A stretch of 64,000 nt of DNA from Gimesia algae. Its GTDB lineage: Bacteria; Planctomycetota; Planctomycetia; Planctomycetales; Planctomycetaceae. The position numbers were made by a program, and so were the translations under genes. Positions within the stretch are counted from its first letter, which is position 1, and every line of letters begins with the position of its first letter. The notes beneath the pieces are model-generated. The model was not told where the DNA came from. It searched no databases and worked only from the letters and a program-made list of their open reading frames with translations. This document shows positions 36,895 to 46,281 of this stretch, piece after piece. The DNA lies in contig NZ_CP036343.1 of the NCBI RefSeq assembly GCF_007746795.1, positions 2,407,369-2,471,368 of the forward strand, given 5' to 3'.

Positions 36895-38553
36895 TCAGGG
36901 ATATAATCCGCGTGCCAGTTTTGCCTGGGAGACGCGTTCGACCCCCTCAATCATGGCAGCGGTCCGCATATCAAACTGATTCTTTTGTGCGCGATTCAAA
37001 GTCCTATGAAACGCGTCTTTGAGAATCGACTTCAAGCGCTGGTTCACTTCTTCGAGCGTCCACATATAGTTTTGCGTATCCTGCACCCATTCAAAGTAGG
37101 ACACGGTCACGCCACCGGCGTTCGCCAGGATGTCTGGCAGGATAAATACGCCTTTTTCATTAAGCACTTCATCTGCTTCCAGAGTCGTCGGACCGTTCGC
37201 CCCTTCTGCCAGCAGTTTGCATTGAATGCGGTCGGCATTCTCTGCAGTAATCTGATTCTGCAGCGCTGCCGGCACCAGAATATCACACTTGAGTTCCAGC
37301 AGTTCCTCATTGCTGATTTGATCTCCTTCAGGATAACCTTCCAGAAACCGGTTTTTGGCTACATATTCCAGCAGTGAGGGCATCGATAACCCGTGTCGAT
37401 TATAAATGCCCGTCGTGGCATCACTCACACCAATGAGCTTCACTCCCAGTTCGCTCAGGAACAGGGCGGCATGACTGCCGACGTTTCCGAAGCCCTGTAC
37501 CACGGCCGTGCATTCACTCAGATTCATCTTCAGGTGTTTCGCGGCTTCCTGGATCAGATAAACCACACCGCGTCCGGTGGCTTCATTTCTGCCGCGGGCT
37601 CCCCCCAGTACCAAAGGTTTTCCGGTAACAACTGCAGGAACAGTGTAACCTTTTTCCTGGCTGTAGGTATCCATGATCCAGGCCATGACACGTTCGTTCG
37701 TTCCCATATCGGGGGCTGGAATATCTTTCTCGGGACCGATAATCGGGCTGATTTCTGTCGCGAATCGCCTGGTCAACCGCTGCAGTTCATGGCTCGTCAA
37801 CCCGGTCGGATCAATGCGAACCCCGCCCTTCGCTCCCCCGAACGGGAGGTGCACCAGCGCACATTTCCAGCTCATCCACATGGCCAGCGCAGAGACTTCT
37901 CCCAGGCTGACATCCTGGTGATAACGGATCCCCCCTTTCGTGGGCCCCATCGTCAGAATATGCTGGACTCGATAACCGAAGACGGTTTCCACCTCCGTGT
38001 AATGATCCCGTCTGAAAGGTAATGTGACCACCAGTGTTCGCTGCGGGAATAACAGCCGCTGCCTGATATTATCATCCAGCCCCATGAATTGAGCTGCTTT
38101 CAGAAACTGTCGCTGGGCCAGACGAAACATGGGAGAATCCCATTCTGCGTCGCGTACCCTTGTCCGTTCAATCGCATATCGTATCGACCGGATCAGTGAA
38201 GTTCTGCTGAGCTGCGTCTTCACCAGGTAGTCCTGGGCACCGGCTTCGACCGCCTTGGCAGCCAGTTTGATATCATCCAGACTGGTCACAATCACAATCG
38301 GTATCGCGGGGGCAAACGAACGAACCCTGATGAAAGTATCCAGATCCTCACTGTCGGGAAGAGTCAGATCGAGGAGCACCATATCTACCGAAGCCGCATC
38401 CAGCTGATTCAATCCGGCCTGCAACGTTCCGGCAAATTGAAGTTGAAAGACCGGGGATTTTGATTCAGCCAGCAAGGTTTTTACCAAACCGACATGAATG
38501 GGATTGTCTTCAATCAGCAGTACTTTCACTGTATTCCCAGATGCAGTATTCAT
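36895..38553 (-). CDS. Receiver domain fused to glutamate dehydrogenase
   Basis: 552 residues. Residues 8-125 form a complete receiver: Glu15-Asp16, phosphoacceptor Asp62 in MVLLDLTLP, Thr90 in IVTSL and Lys112 in YLVKT. Residues about 140-552 are a full-length Glu/Leu/Phe/Val dehydrogenase. TMGPTKGGIRYH and WKCALVHLPFGGAKGG carry substrate-binding and catalytic lysines, PAPDMGTNERVMAW follows, and VQGFGNVGSHAA is the NAD(P) fold. The enzyme interconverts glutamate with 2-oxoglutarate and ammonium. A phosphorylatable receiver on this enzyme suggests direct control of nitrogen/carbon flux. The gene starts 3 bases after the stop of a large Hpt-containing hybrid kinase, its likely phosphodonor. 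It converges with the KaiC/hybrid-kinase pair (37-base gap). Confidence 0.9.
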   Translation of the reverse strand: MNTASGNTVKVLLIEDNPIHVGLVKTLLAESKSPVFQLQFAGTLQAGLNQLDAASVDMVLLDLTLPDSEDLDTFIRVRSFAPAIPIVIVTSLDDIKLAAKAVEAGAQDYLVKTQLSRTSLIRSIRYAIERTRVRDAEWDSPMFRLAQRQFLKAAQFMGLDDNIRQRLLFPQRTLVVTLPFRRDHYTEVETVFGYRVQHILTMGPTKGGIRYHQDVSLGEVSALAMWMSWKCALVHLPFGGAKGGVRIDPTGLTSHELQRLTRRFATEISPIIGPEKDIPAPDMGTNERVMAWIMDTYSQEKGYTVPAVVTGKPLVLGGARGRNEATGRGVVYLIQEAAKHLKMNLSECTAVVQGFGNVGSHAALFLSELGVKLIGVSDATTGIYNRHGLSMPSLLEYVAKNRFLEGYPEGDQISNEELLELKCDILVPAALQNQITAENADRIQCKLLAEGANGPTTLEADEVLNEKGVFILPDILANAGGVTVSYFEWVQDTQNYMWTLEEVNQRLKSILKDAFHRTLNRAQKNQFDMRTAAMIEGVERVSQAKLARGLYP

Positions 38554-38556
38554 GAC

Positions 38557-41500
38557 TCATTCCTTTTCAGAGGTAGTTGACTCAATGTGGTTGGCGACTG
38601 CCGGAAGCAAACGGTCGAATTCCCGGTCCAGGTTCTCTAATGCCTCTCTGGCTTCGCTCAGTTTTTTCTCTTTCCCAAGGATTTCCAGCTTCAGCGCCGC
38701 TGCGGCAGCAGGATGCGCTTCAAACAGGGCAGCCGAACTTTTCAATGTGTGGGCCGCGCGTCTGAGCGACTGCGCGTCATTCTCTTTCAGTGCTTCTTTG
38801 ATTTCTGATAATAAGCGAGGTGCTTCGGTCAGAAAGATCTGTCCAAGTTCATTAAGTGCTTCAGCAGGAATTTCAGACTTTTCCATCGCCTGCTGCCAGT
38901 TAATGATTCTCTCCGTATCGATGTCGTTCGATTGTTCTTGTTCTCCGGCTGTTGAATTGCTGTTTGAACCACTCACTGTCTCGCCCTCGTTTTTTATTTC
39001 CGGAATTATGATTTCTTCAGTGAGAGCATCTGCTGAAGTAAGATGCAGACATTCTTCCATGGTCGAATACAGTTCTCTGACACGAACCGGTTTGGATACG
39101 TAACCGTCCATACCTGCTTCCAGGCAACGTTCGCGATCCCCCTTCATGGCATGTGCGGTCATCGCGATAATGGGCACATGCTCTCCTGTTTCCTGTTCGT
39201 ATTCTCGAATCTGTCGCGTCGCTTCCAGACCATCCATTTCGGGCATCTGCACATCCATCAGAATCAGATCAAAGTCGCGAGACTTCCTCTCCGCAACGGC
39301 ATCACTGCCATTCAGAACGACAGCGATATCATGGCCATGTGGTTCCAGCAGAGCGAGCGCCAGTTTCTGGTTTACCAGACTGTCTTCCGCCAGTAATATC
39401 TTGAGGGGTGGGATCCGCCGTGCCAGATCTGTTGTCGCGGTCCGGACATGATGCTGGGGTGTTCCATTCATTCCCAGTGTTTCGGCAATCGAATTGAACA
39501 GTTCGGATTGTTTCAAAGGTTTAATCAGATGGGCGGCTATCCCCAAATCTTTGCAGCGGGAGATTTCCCCCTGACGGTCACTGGAAGTAATCATCATGAT
39601 GACAGCGCTGCCGAGTGTGGAATCCTGCTTAATGGCTTTCGCGACAGAAAATCCGTCCATGACAGGCATATTCGCATCAACCAGCACCAGGTCAAAGGGT
39701 TGCTTCGCCTGCTGACTGGCATGCATGACATCCAGAGTATCACTGCCACGATTGATGGATTGCGTCTGCATATTCCAGCTGCCCAGCATTTCTTCAAGAA
39801 TCTGACAATTCGTGTGATTGTCATCAACAATCAGAACCCGCAAACCATCAAGCTCCGCTTTCAGCAGTGGTTCGTTCGCGGGAACTTCTTCCTCTGTTAA
39901 TTCGAAGCGTGCGGTAAAATGAAATTCACTCCCCTTGCCGACTTCACTGTTCACCCAGATCTTTCCGCCCATCATTTCAATCAGACGCGAGGCAATTGCC
40001 AGCCCCAGCCCCGTACCGCTGAAACGGCGGGTCATCGATTCATCGACCTGTTCAAATGCCTGGAAGATCTGTTGCTGTTTCTCTTCGGGGATCCCGATGC
40101 CTGTATCGCGGACAACAAAATGCAGTTGCAGTTCATTCTTTGACTGGAAATCGTAATTCACATCCAGAACAATTTCGCCTTCCTCTGTAAATTTAATGGC
40201 ATTCCCGACCAGGTTGACAATGATCTGCCGCAGTCGGAAACGGTCACCAACGATCGTATCAGGGACATCTGCGTCGAGGTGGAATGCCAGTTCCAGATGC
40301 TTATGATGGGCGCGGACTGCGAGAGACCTCATGGTATCCCCCAGATTTTCCCTTAGATGGAACGGCGCTTTCTCAAGATCAAATCGTCCCGCTTCAATTT
40401 TGGAGAAATCAAGAATATCATTGATCACCGAAAGCAACGATTCCCCCGATTCCTGCACCATCGTCAGATACTCGCGCTGCGTGGAATTCAGTTTCGTTTC
40501 GAGCAGCAGTTCTGTCATCCCAATGACCGCATTCATCGGAGTGCGAATTTCGTGACTCATGGTTGCCAGAAATGCGCTTTTCGCACGACTGGCAGCTTCG
40601 GCGGCTTCCTTCGCCTGCCTTAATTCTACATCTGCCTGTTTTTCCTCAGTAATATCATGAATAAAGGCAGCGAACAGAAACCCGTTTCCCTGAGGCACTG
40701 GTGTAATAGTCAGCTCGACAGGAAATTCGTGGCCATCCCGATGCATGGCAGAAAGTTCCAGCCTCTTGTTCAGCAAAGGACCCTCGCCTGACCGGAGATA
40801 ATGTTCTAATCCATGAACATGCTTGTGCCAGTACCTTTCGGGCATAATCGTCTCTTCCAGAGAGCGACCAATGGCTTCTGCAGGAGACCAGCCAAATGTC
40901 ATCTCCGCCTGTTCATTCCATTCACAGATAATGCTCTTCTCACTGATCCCCACAAAGGCTTCATGGGTGGTTGCCAGAATTGCACGGTTCTTTTTATCTC
41001 TTGATTCCAGTTCTTCCTGGTTAGCACGGGACTCGGTAATGTCCCGCATCACAATCACACCACCCCGTAATTCACCACGATCATTCCTGAGAGGTCGGGC
41101 TGTCACATTGATCCAGGTCCCCTCCGGTATATCCGGATTCTCAAGATACAACACGACTTCATCCAATGATTCTCCCCGCATCGCACGGGCCAGGGGTAAA
41201 TCCCTGGAGGGGCACATGGTTTTTCCATCTGCCAGATAACATCCATAAATCTGCGACCACTTGTCCGGATCCACATTCTGCGGACCGATTCCTACAATCT
41301 GCTCGGCAGCCGGATTCCAGAATACCGAATTACCATCCTGATCCGCAACGATCACGCCATCGCCCATACTGTCCAGAATGGATTGCAGAATCCGAGACTG
41401 TCGCCTGAGCTGTTTCTGTGAAGTTTTTAACTCAGCGGTCCGCTGTTCAATTCTGTCTTCCAGCTCTTCACGTGAAGCCGACAGCTCCTCTGCCATATGA

Positions 41501-42645
41501 TTAAACGCAGCTCCGAGCATCCCGACTTCATCTGATGAAGTAATGGGAACCCGGACATCCAGATCACCTCCCGCAATTTTTGCGGCGGAAGATGCCAGAC
41601 CCAGTACCGGTCGGGTAAAGCGTCGTGCAACGAGAAATGAAACTGCCATCCCGAAAATAACCAGCCCTGCCTGCAGCAGCAGCAGCAGTTTGCGCAAATA
41701 AGTCACCGGCGCGTAAGCTTCGGCCAGACTTATTTTGGCAACCATTCCCCAAGGCGCTTCCAGATCCGGTTGATAATCAACGGGACGATACGAGACTAGA
41801 ACCCGATCGCCTCTGTAGTCCATCACCTCTGATCCACTTTCGTCCTGTAGCGCTTTCGCCATGGCTGGTACATCAGAGAGTGGAACAGACCAGTCATCAC
41901 TGTCGCGTGGCTGAAACAGATAGCGAACATGATCTCCCTGCTTGGTCGCAACCAGCAAATCACCAGTCTTCTGCAAGCCAACCCGATTCGTTAATATTTC
42001 TTTGAGTGGAGTCACATCCAGCCAGACCATGAGGACACCCAGCAGGGTTCCTGCTTCATCTTTCATCGGTGCGACCAGATAAGTGAGGTAGCGGCCATTG
42101 ACCTCCTGTGGCAGATCCAGGCGTGGATGCTCTTTGCCTTCCAGAAAACCTGGGTCCCCGGCGTAGGTCTTACTCAAATAATCCTCATTGGTCGCAGTAA
42201 TCACGGTTCCCTGTGGGTTCACAATCCACAGATCACGGAAACCGGATGTACTTCCAAATTTTGTATCCTCCAGAATTCGCTGCGATTGCTCACGAAACGA
42301 ATTCAGATTAATCTCTCCCTCATTGAACTCCTCAATCAGTTCATGCAGACTGGTACGATTCGTCACCAGAGCCGCGCGTTCCAGCTGCTGCTTCACATAT
42401 TCTTCAAACAGAGCGGCCCGATCTGTGACAACCAACTGCAGACGGAGATGAATATTATCATGAATAATATCGCGCGCGACAACATAGGCCAGATGCCCGA
42501 GGATCCCTCCGCTTAATACCACGACGGCTGCGACGAACAGAGTATTTTTCAACAACAGTGAGCGCCAGAATGAAGGCGCCTCATTTGTGAAAGTATGTTG
42601 TTTTGTTGCAGTAGCAACCTGTTCTCGATCTATGGAAGCGCACAT
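38557..42645 (-). CDS. Large membrane hybrid kinase with two receivers and Hpt
   Basis: 1362 residues from the ATG at 42645, with AGGAAGG upstream; the frame reaches back to 42732 without such a site. TM1 (TLFVAAVVVLSGGILGHLAYV) and TM2 (LLLLLQAGLVIFGMAVSFLV) flank a dCache-like sensor of about 250 residues. Then follow HAMP (RRFTRPVLGLASSAAKIAGG), two PAS domains, HisKA (TMSHEIRTPMNAVIGMTELL), HATPase (FSGTGLGLAI), two receivers (VDDNHTN...VDANMPVMDG; LAEDSLVN...LMDVQMPEMDG) and a C-terminal Hpt (RRAAHTLKSSAALFEA). This is a self-contained phosphorelay. The Hpt could phosphorylate the receiver of the GDH fusion, which begins 3 bases later. Confidence 0.9.
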   Translation of the reverse strand: MCASIDREQVATATKQHTFTNEAPSFWRSLLLKNTLFVAAVVVLSGGILGHLAYVVARDIIHDNIHLRLQLVVTDRAALFEEYVKQQLERAALVTNRTSLHELIEEFNEGEINLNSFREQSQRILEDTKFGSTSGFRDLWIVNPQGTVITATNEDYLSKTYAGDPGFLEGKEHPRLDLPQEVNGRYLTYLVAPMKDEAGTLLGVLMVWLDVTPLKEILTNRVGLQKTGDLLVATKQGDHVRYLFQPRDSDDWSVPLSDVPAMAKALQDESGSEVMDYRGDRVLVSYRPVDYQPDLEAPWGMVAKISLAEAYAPVTYLRKLLLLLQAGLVIFGMAVSFLVARRFTRPVLGLASSAAKIAGGDLDVRVPITSSDEVGMLGAAFNHMAEELSASREELEDRIEQRTAELKTSQKQLRRQSRILQSILDSMGDGVIVADQDGNSVFWNPAAEQIVGIGPQNVDPDKWSQIYGCYLADGKTMCPSRDLPLARAMRGESLDEVVLYLENPDIPEGTWINVTARPLRNDRGELRGGVIVMRDITESRANQEELESRDKKNRAILATTHEAFVGISEKSIICEWNEQAEMTFGWSPAEAIGRSLEETIMPERYWHKHVHGLEHYLRSGEGPLLNKRLELSAMHRDGHEFPVELTITPVPQGNGFLFAAFIHDITEEKQADVELRQAKEAAEAASRAKSAFLATMSHEIRTPMNAVIGMTELLLETKLNSTQREYLTMVQESGESLLSVINDILDFSKIEAGRFDLEKAPFHLRENLGDTMRSLAVRAHHKHLELAFHLDADVPDTIVGDRFRLRQIIVNLVGNAIKFTEEGEIVLDVNYDFQSKNELQLHFVVRDTGIGIPEEKQQQIFQAFEQVDESMTRRFSGTGLGLAIASRLIEMMGGKIWVNSEVGKGSEFHFTARFELTEEEVPANEPLLKAELDGLRVLIVDDNHTNCQILEEMLGSWNMQTQSINRGSDTLDVMHASQQAKQPFDLVLVDANMPVMDGFSVAKAIKQDSTLGSAVIMMITSSDRQGEISRCKDLGIAAHLIKPLKQSELFNSIAETLGMNGTPQHHVRTATTDLARRIPPLKILLAEDSLVNQKLALALLEPHGHDIAVVLNGSDAVAERKSRDFDLILMDVQMPEMDGLEATRQIREYEQETGEHVPIIAMTAHAMKGDRERCLEAGMDGYVSKPVRVRELYSTMEECLHLTSADALTEEIIIPEIKNEGETVSGSNSNSTAGEQEQSNDIDTERIINWQQAMEKSEIPAEALNELGQIFLTEAPRLLSEIKEALKENDAQSLRRAAHTLKSSAALFEAHPAAAAALKLEILGKEKKLSEAREALENLDREFDRLLPAVANHIESTTSEKE

Positions 42646-42933
42646 GGAGCTGATCCTTCCTGACACATCACGATACCGGCGTCTGGACAGAATGGCTGTC
42701 ATCCAGCCCCTCTCCAGGCGAGGCAATTTCATTGCAATCGTCGGACGACTGCAATCTGCAATTTATTGCATCGTATGCGTTTAGGTATATTCTATGCAGA
42801 AACCACTGTTTTGGAAATGGGTTGTTTAAAAGTTCGAAAGGATCTATCGGACTTTCGGATAGATTTCATCAATTCTGAGGAAAACCCGACGTTTCACAGA
42901 TTGGAAGCAGTTAATTTGAGATTCAAACTGGCA
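42646..42933. promoter_or_regulatory. Leader of the hybrid kinase-GDH operon
   Basis: A 290-base gap. It holds GCAAT-TTC-ATTGC (42723-42735) and TGCAAT-TT-ATTGCA (42757-42770), a palindrome repeated exactly upstream of the NtrB/NtrC-like operon at 59366-59379. No gene is visible here. Confidence 0.45.
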
Positions 42934-44970
42934 TCAGTATTTAAGCCAAAACACTATAATCCCACTTCCGTAAAACCCGGCAAAAGTAAGCAGCTTTAAG
43001 ATTACAGATAGACAGATTCCCTTGAACTTTTCTTTGGAAAGCTGTGCTTCCAGCAGCCCCAGCGGAAGTGCCCCGATCGGACCAGCCAGAAAGGCCCATT
43101 CAAAAACCAGACTCAAACGTCGGCATAACAGAAAATACAGAATTGAAATGCCAGCAAACACCAGCAAAGGCAGGTAGTCGCGCCAGATCGTGCTCTGTTT
43201 CAATCTCCGGAACTGAACGACGGCCAAAACAGGATCGAAGGCAATATACAGACAGAGAGGCCAGGTAAAAACGAACTCTTCCATCCAGGCACTGATCCAG
43301 GTGGTCCCCAGGGCACCGCATACAAAAGCGAGCGTTCGATAACAAACGGTCCACGTCAACAGACGTCTCTCAGCTCGAACCAGACTCGCTGGCACCATCG
43401 CGATCAGCAGACTGGCCAGCAGCAATCCTATAGACCAGAAAAACCAGTTCCAGAGCCAGGCATGGGAAGGCAGGTCAAAGGCATACTCCGGTTCCACGGA
43501 AAGAATTTGACCCGCCCAGTCCACATATTGTTCCTGGGGGATCTCATCAACACGCAATGTCTTTTGCTGAGTCGGCAGTAATTCCGATTCCCCTACATAG
43601 ATACAGGCCGCCCGCGACTGATTACGTATATAAACACAACCGCGATGCAGAATCGGCGGCGTCCAGGTCAATTCACCAGTCAGAACAGAACAGCGGGCCA
43701 GGATTTCACATTGCTCCGGATTGATTCTCAACAAAATCAGTTCGCCACGTTCGTTGAGCAAAATCAATTTGTCATCTGCGACGATGATTCCAGCCTGACC
43801 GATCTCGTCTGCAATATCATTGTTGGAACGTTCCGGCCTGCCGGACCCCTGCTCCCATAATTCATTTCCCGTCAGAAAGTCAATACAACGAAACTTTCCC
43901 CGTGAAGGACGCTGCGTTTTTGACTGCTGATCGAAAATATCAAAACCATAGATTTGATCGCCCACCAGAACACTCGAAAGCACATCATTAGACAGAGTCC
44001 GTGACCGCCAGATATTTTTAAGTGTTGTCTCTTTATCGAATTTGGCAGGAATTTCAAATAATTGAGAGCCTGCTCTAAAGGGAGCGGCAATCCATAAGTA
44101 TGGCTCCCGGTAAATTGGCCAGGACGAATGTTCGTCGTATCCGTCTGACAGTTCCTGTTCCAGTAGTAATTCACCGGTTTTCAGATCGTGGAGTACCAGT
44201 GCATTTTCCAGATAACCCACAATCAGTTTTCGCCCCTTGCGGGTAATGGGCATGGCCGGGGTATAGCTGGCTGGTTGACTTCCCGACTGCCAGGCTGTTT
44301 TTCCATCTTTCAGATGCAAGGCAACCATGCTGGCCCCTGGACCTCCGACAGGCATCATCACCAGTTGATCGACGACCGCAGGCGAACAGGCGTAACCAAA
44401 TCCGGTCCCCCCATCCCCCTTGAATTCGGTAACGAGATTGCGCGACCAGATTAATTTTCCGGTCGCAGCATCCAGGCATTCGAGTAGGCCACTGGGGCCA
44501 GCAAACAACAGACGCCCCTCTGCCAGTGTGGGTGTGGCACGCGGTCCCGGGTAAACTCCCGCCAGTTCGTAAGGCCAGTCATACCAATACTTCCAGATTT
44601 CTGTTCCCGAACGGGCATCCAGACAATAGACATACTGCCCCTGCAGATTCTGCCCCTGGGTATAGACTCGATTTCCTTTCGCAACAAAAGCAGAGTAGCC
44701 CTGCCCCAGCTCTTTCACCCACAGCACCGGAGGCCCTGCCGCAGGCCAGGTATCTGCCAGATGTATTTCAGGGGAATGTGCATCAAAATGAAGCCCCCTG
44801 ACGGAAGGCCAACCGGCCTCTTTGGCATCTGCTGGTATAAATGGATTGGGAAGGTCTGTCTGTGCGAATACAGTTCCGGGAGAGGTCACCAGTGAGAGAA
44901 ACAGTAGCCAGACTGTCTGACGCAGTTGAACAGTAATCCCCCGCGCAGGGGGTGAGAACTCATTCGCCAC
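42934..44970 (-). CDS. PQQ-type beta-propeller protein with C-terminal membrane helices
   Basis: 678 residues, GTG start at 44970. A signal-like segment (LRQTVWLLFLSLVTSPGTVFA) is followed by a propeller of PQQ-like repeats from about 60 to 500 (YCLDARSGTEIWKYW, LECLDAATGKLIWSRN, VALHLKDGKTAWQSG, ARCSVLTGELTWTP). About five hydrophobic helices follow, 515-675 (LLLASLLIAMVPASLV, YLPLLVFAGISILYFLL). The propeller would face the periplasm, anchored by the C-terminal bundle. It shows none of the usual active-site signature of PQQ dehydrogenases, so a structural or sensing role is as likely as an enzymatic one. The HEAT-repeat gene lies 51 bases upstream on the same strand and may be co-transcribed. 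Confidence 0.65.
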   Translation of the reverse strand: MANEFSPPARGITVQLRQTVWLLFLSLVTSPGTVFAQTDLPNPFIPADAKEAGWPSVRGLHFDAHSPEIHLADTWPAAGPPVLWVKELGQGYSAFVAKGNRVYTQGQNLQGQYVYCLDARSGTEIWKYWYDWPYELAGVYPGPRATPTLAEGRLLFAGPSGLLECLDAATGKLIWSRNLVTEFKGDGGTGFGYACSPAVVDQLVMMPVGGPGASMVALHLKDGKTAWQSGSQPASYTPAMPITRKGRKLIVGYLENALVLHDLKTGELLLEQELSDGYDEHSSWPIYREPYLWIAAPFRAGSQLFEIPAKFDKETTLKNIWRSRTLSNDVLSSVLVGDQIYGFDIFDQQSKTQRPSRGKFRCIDFLTGNELWEQGSGRPERSNNDIADEIGQAGIIVADDKLILLNERGELILLRINPEQCEILARCSVLTGELTWTPPILHRGCVYIRNQSRAACIYVGESELLPTQQKTLRVDEIPQEQYVDWAGQILSVEPEYAFDLPSHAWLWNWFFWSIGLLLASLLIAMVPASLVRAERRLLTWTVCYRTLAFVCGALGTTWISAWMEEFVFTWPLCLYIAFDPVLAVVQFRRLKQSTIWRDYLPLLVFAGISILYFLLCRRLSLVFEWAFLAGPIGALPLGLLEAQLSKEKFKGICLSVILKLLTFAGFYGSGIIVFWLKY

Positions 44971-45021
44971 TGGCTGCTCATTAAAAAAATGAAAACGAAT
45001 CTGAATTGAAAATCAGATATG

Positions 45022-45546
45022 TCAGGAATCAACTGCCGAAAGTTTGGAGAGCGCGTCAAGCGCTTGAATGGGAACGGTCATGGACGAATCCAGTGATTTC
45101 AAGGCATGCACAACAGGAGTCAGTATGTCTTGCAAATCCTCGTTATCAGAAGCCAGATGATGCAATACAAAACAGGCACCATCTCTGAACTCCGCGGGAT
45201 CTTTGATTAATGCATGCAGAATCTCTGGCACCCCCTTTTCGTTTAATGCGATCAACGCATCGCCGGCTACCCATTTCACACTGGTATCATCTGTCAAAGC
45301 TTCTACTAATGCAGGCACTGCAGCCGGGTCGCAGATGGCTTCAAGCGATTTGGCTGCTTCCCAGCGCCGCATTTCGGAAGCACTTCCCAATGCTTCCGCC
45401 AATGCAGGGACCGCTGGCTTGCCAAGTTTTGTCAAACTCTTTCGTGCGGCCTGGCGCAATTCACTGTCTGAACTGTCAAGCTGACTGATCCATTCAGCAA
45501 CCTGAGGATCTGCGAATTCTGTCTGATATGGTTTATCGGTCATCAC
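45022..45546 (-). CDS. HEAT-repeat (PBS-lyase-like) protein
   Basis: 174 residues made of about four HEAT/PBS-lyase repeats with the pattern A-x-x-x-L-x-x-x-G-x-x-A-V-P-x-L (LTKLGKPAVPALAEALGSAS, LEAICDPAAVPALVEALTDD, LIALNEKGVPEILHALIKDP). There is no signal peptide, so it is cytoplasmic. Such repeats form helical protein-binding scaffolds and occur in phycobilin lyases as well as many unrelated scaffolds; no pigment pathway is present here. It precedes the PQQ-type propeller gene on the same strand with a 51-base gap. Function: probably protein interaction. Confidence 0.8.
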   Translation of the reverse strand: MMTDKPYQTEFADPQVAEWISQLDSSDSELRQAARKSLTKLGKPAVPALAEALGSASEMRRWEAAKSLEAICDPAAVPALVEALTDDTSVKWVAGDALIALNEKGVPEILHALIKDPAEFRDGACFVLHHLASDNEDLQDILTPVVHALKSLDSSMTVPIQALDALSKLSAVDS

Positions 45547-45786
45547 CGTTTCTCCTGCTGATTAGACAGTTAAAATACTGAAAACTACAACAAGCGGTAT
45601 TATAACATTTTTCGAATCAAAAATACACGATTCTTTCCTGTTTGGAATGCGAATACAGATCTCCCAGAATCCATCACCGTATCACAGTTTGCAATGATTG
45701 CTGTATCCCCGTTGAGTCATTACAATCAGGCAGATGGTTACTTAATAAGAATAATCGTACGCTGACAATGTAATCCGGTAAACGGC

Positions 45787-46128
45787 ATGCCACATCGATT
45801 GAACAGACTTCTGGTTTTTCCGCTCCTGCTTCTTACGCTCAGTCTTCCGCTGCGTTGGGGGCACAGCCATGAAAGACTTCTGGGACAACAATTGGCTCAA
45901 CGCATACAGTTGTTCCACCCGCCTTTTCAAAATCGATCACTCCCCTCTGGCTGGCATTCACACCCTCTCTTCCCCAGTGTTGTCCTGGAAGACCACGACC
46001 ATACATTCGTCTTCACCAATTCTTCTGCCAGCGGATTTCAGTCACCTGTTGAGCACATGCATCCTGACCTTGAACCTGTTGATCCCGGCATCCCTGATTT
46101 TTTAGACCTTAAACCTGCTTCAGCGTAA
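45787..46128 (+). CDS. Small His-rich exported protein, unknown family
   Basis: 113 residues with a signal peptide (LLVFPLLLLTLSLPLRWGHS). The mature part is rich in His and Pro (HSHERLL, HPPFQ, WHSHPLF, EDHDH, EHMHPD), about eleven His in 90 residues. That suggests metal binding, but I recognise no family. The next gene is a class II cytochrome c on the same strand about 150 bases downstream. A link such as heme or copper handling is possible but unproven. The composition and signal peptide argue that it is a real gene despite its size. Confidence 0.5.
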   Translation: MPHRLNRLLVFPLLLLTLSLPLRWGHSHERLLGQQLAQRIQLFHPPFQNRSLPSGWHSHPLFPSVVLEDHDHTFVFTNSSASGFQSPVEHMHPDLEPVDPGIPDFLDLKPASA

Positions 46129-46281
46129 TCGTCTCGAAAGTCAGGCTTACAAAGCATGCAGCACGCAGACTTATCTGTATCTTCAGATTCTGCTCATTTA
46201 AAGCTGCGTAAATCACGAGCAGATATTACAAACCAACAATTGAATTTTTCTGTAATCCACCCACTTCAAGGAACGCCCATA

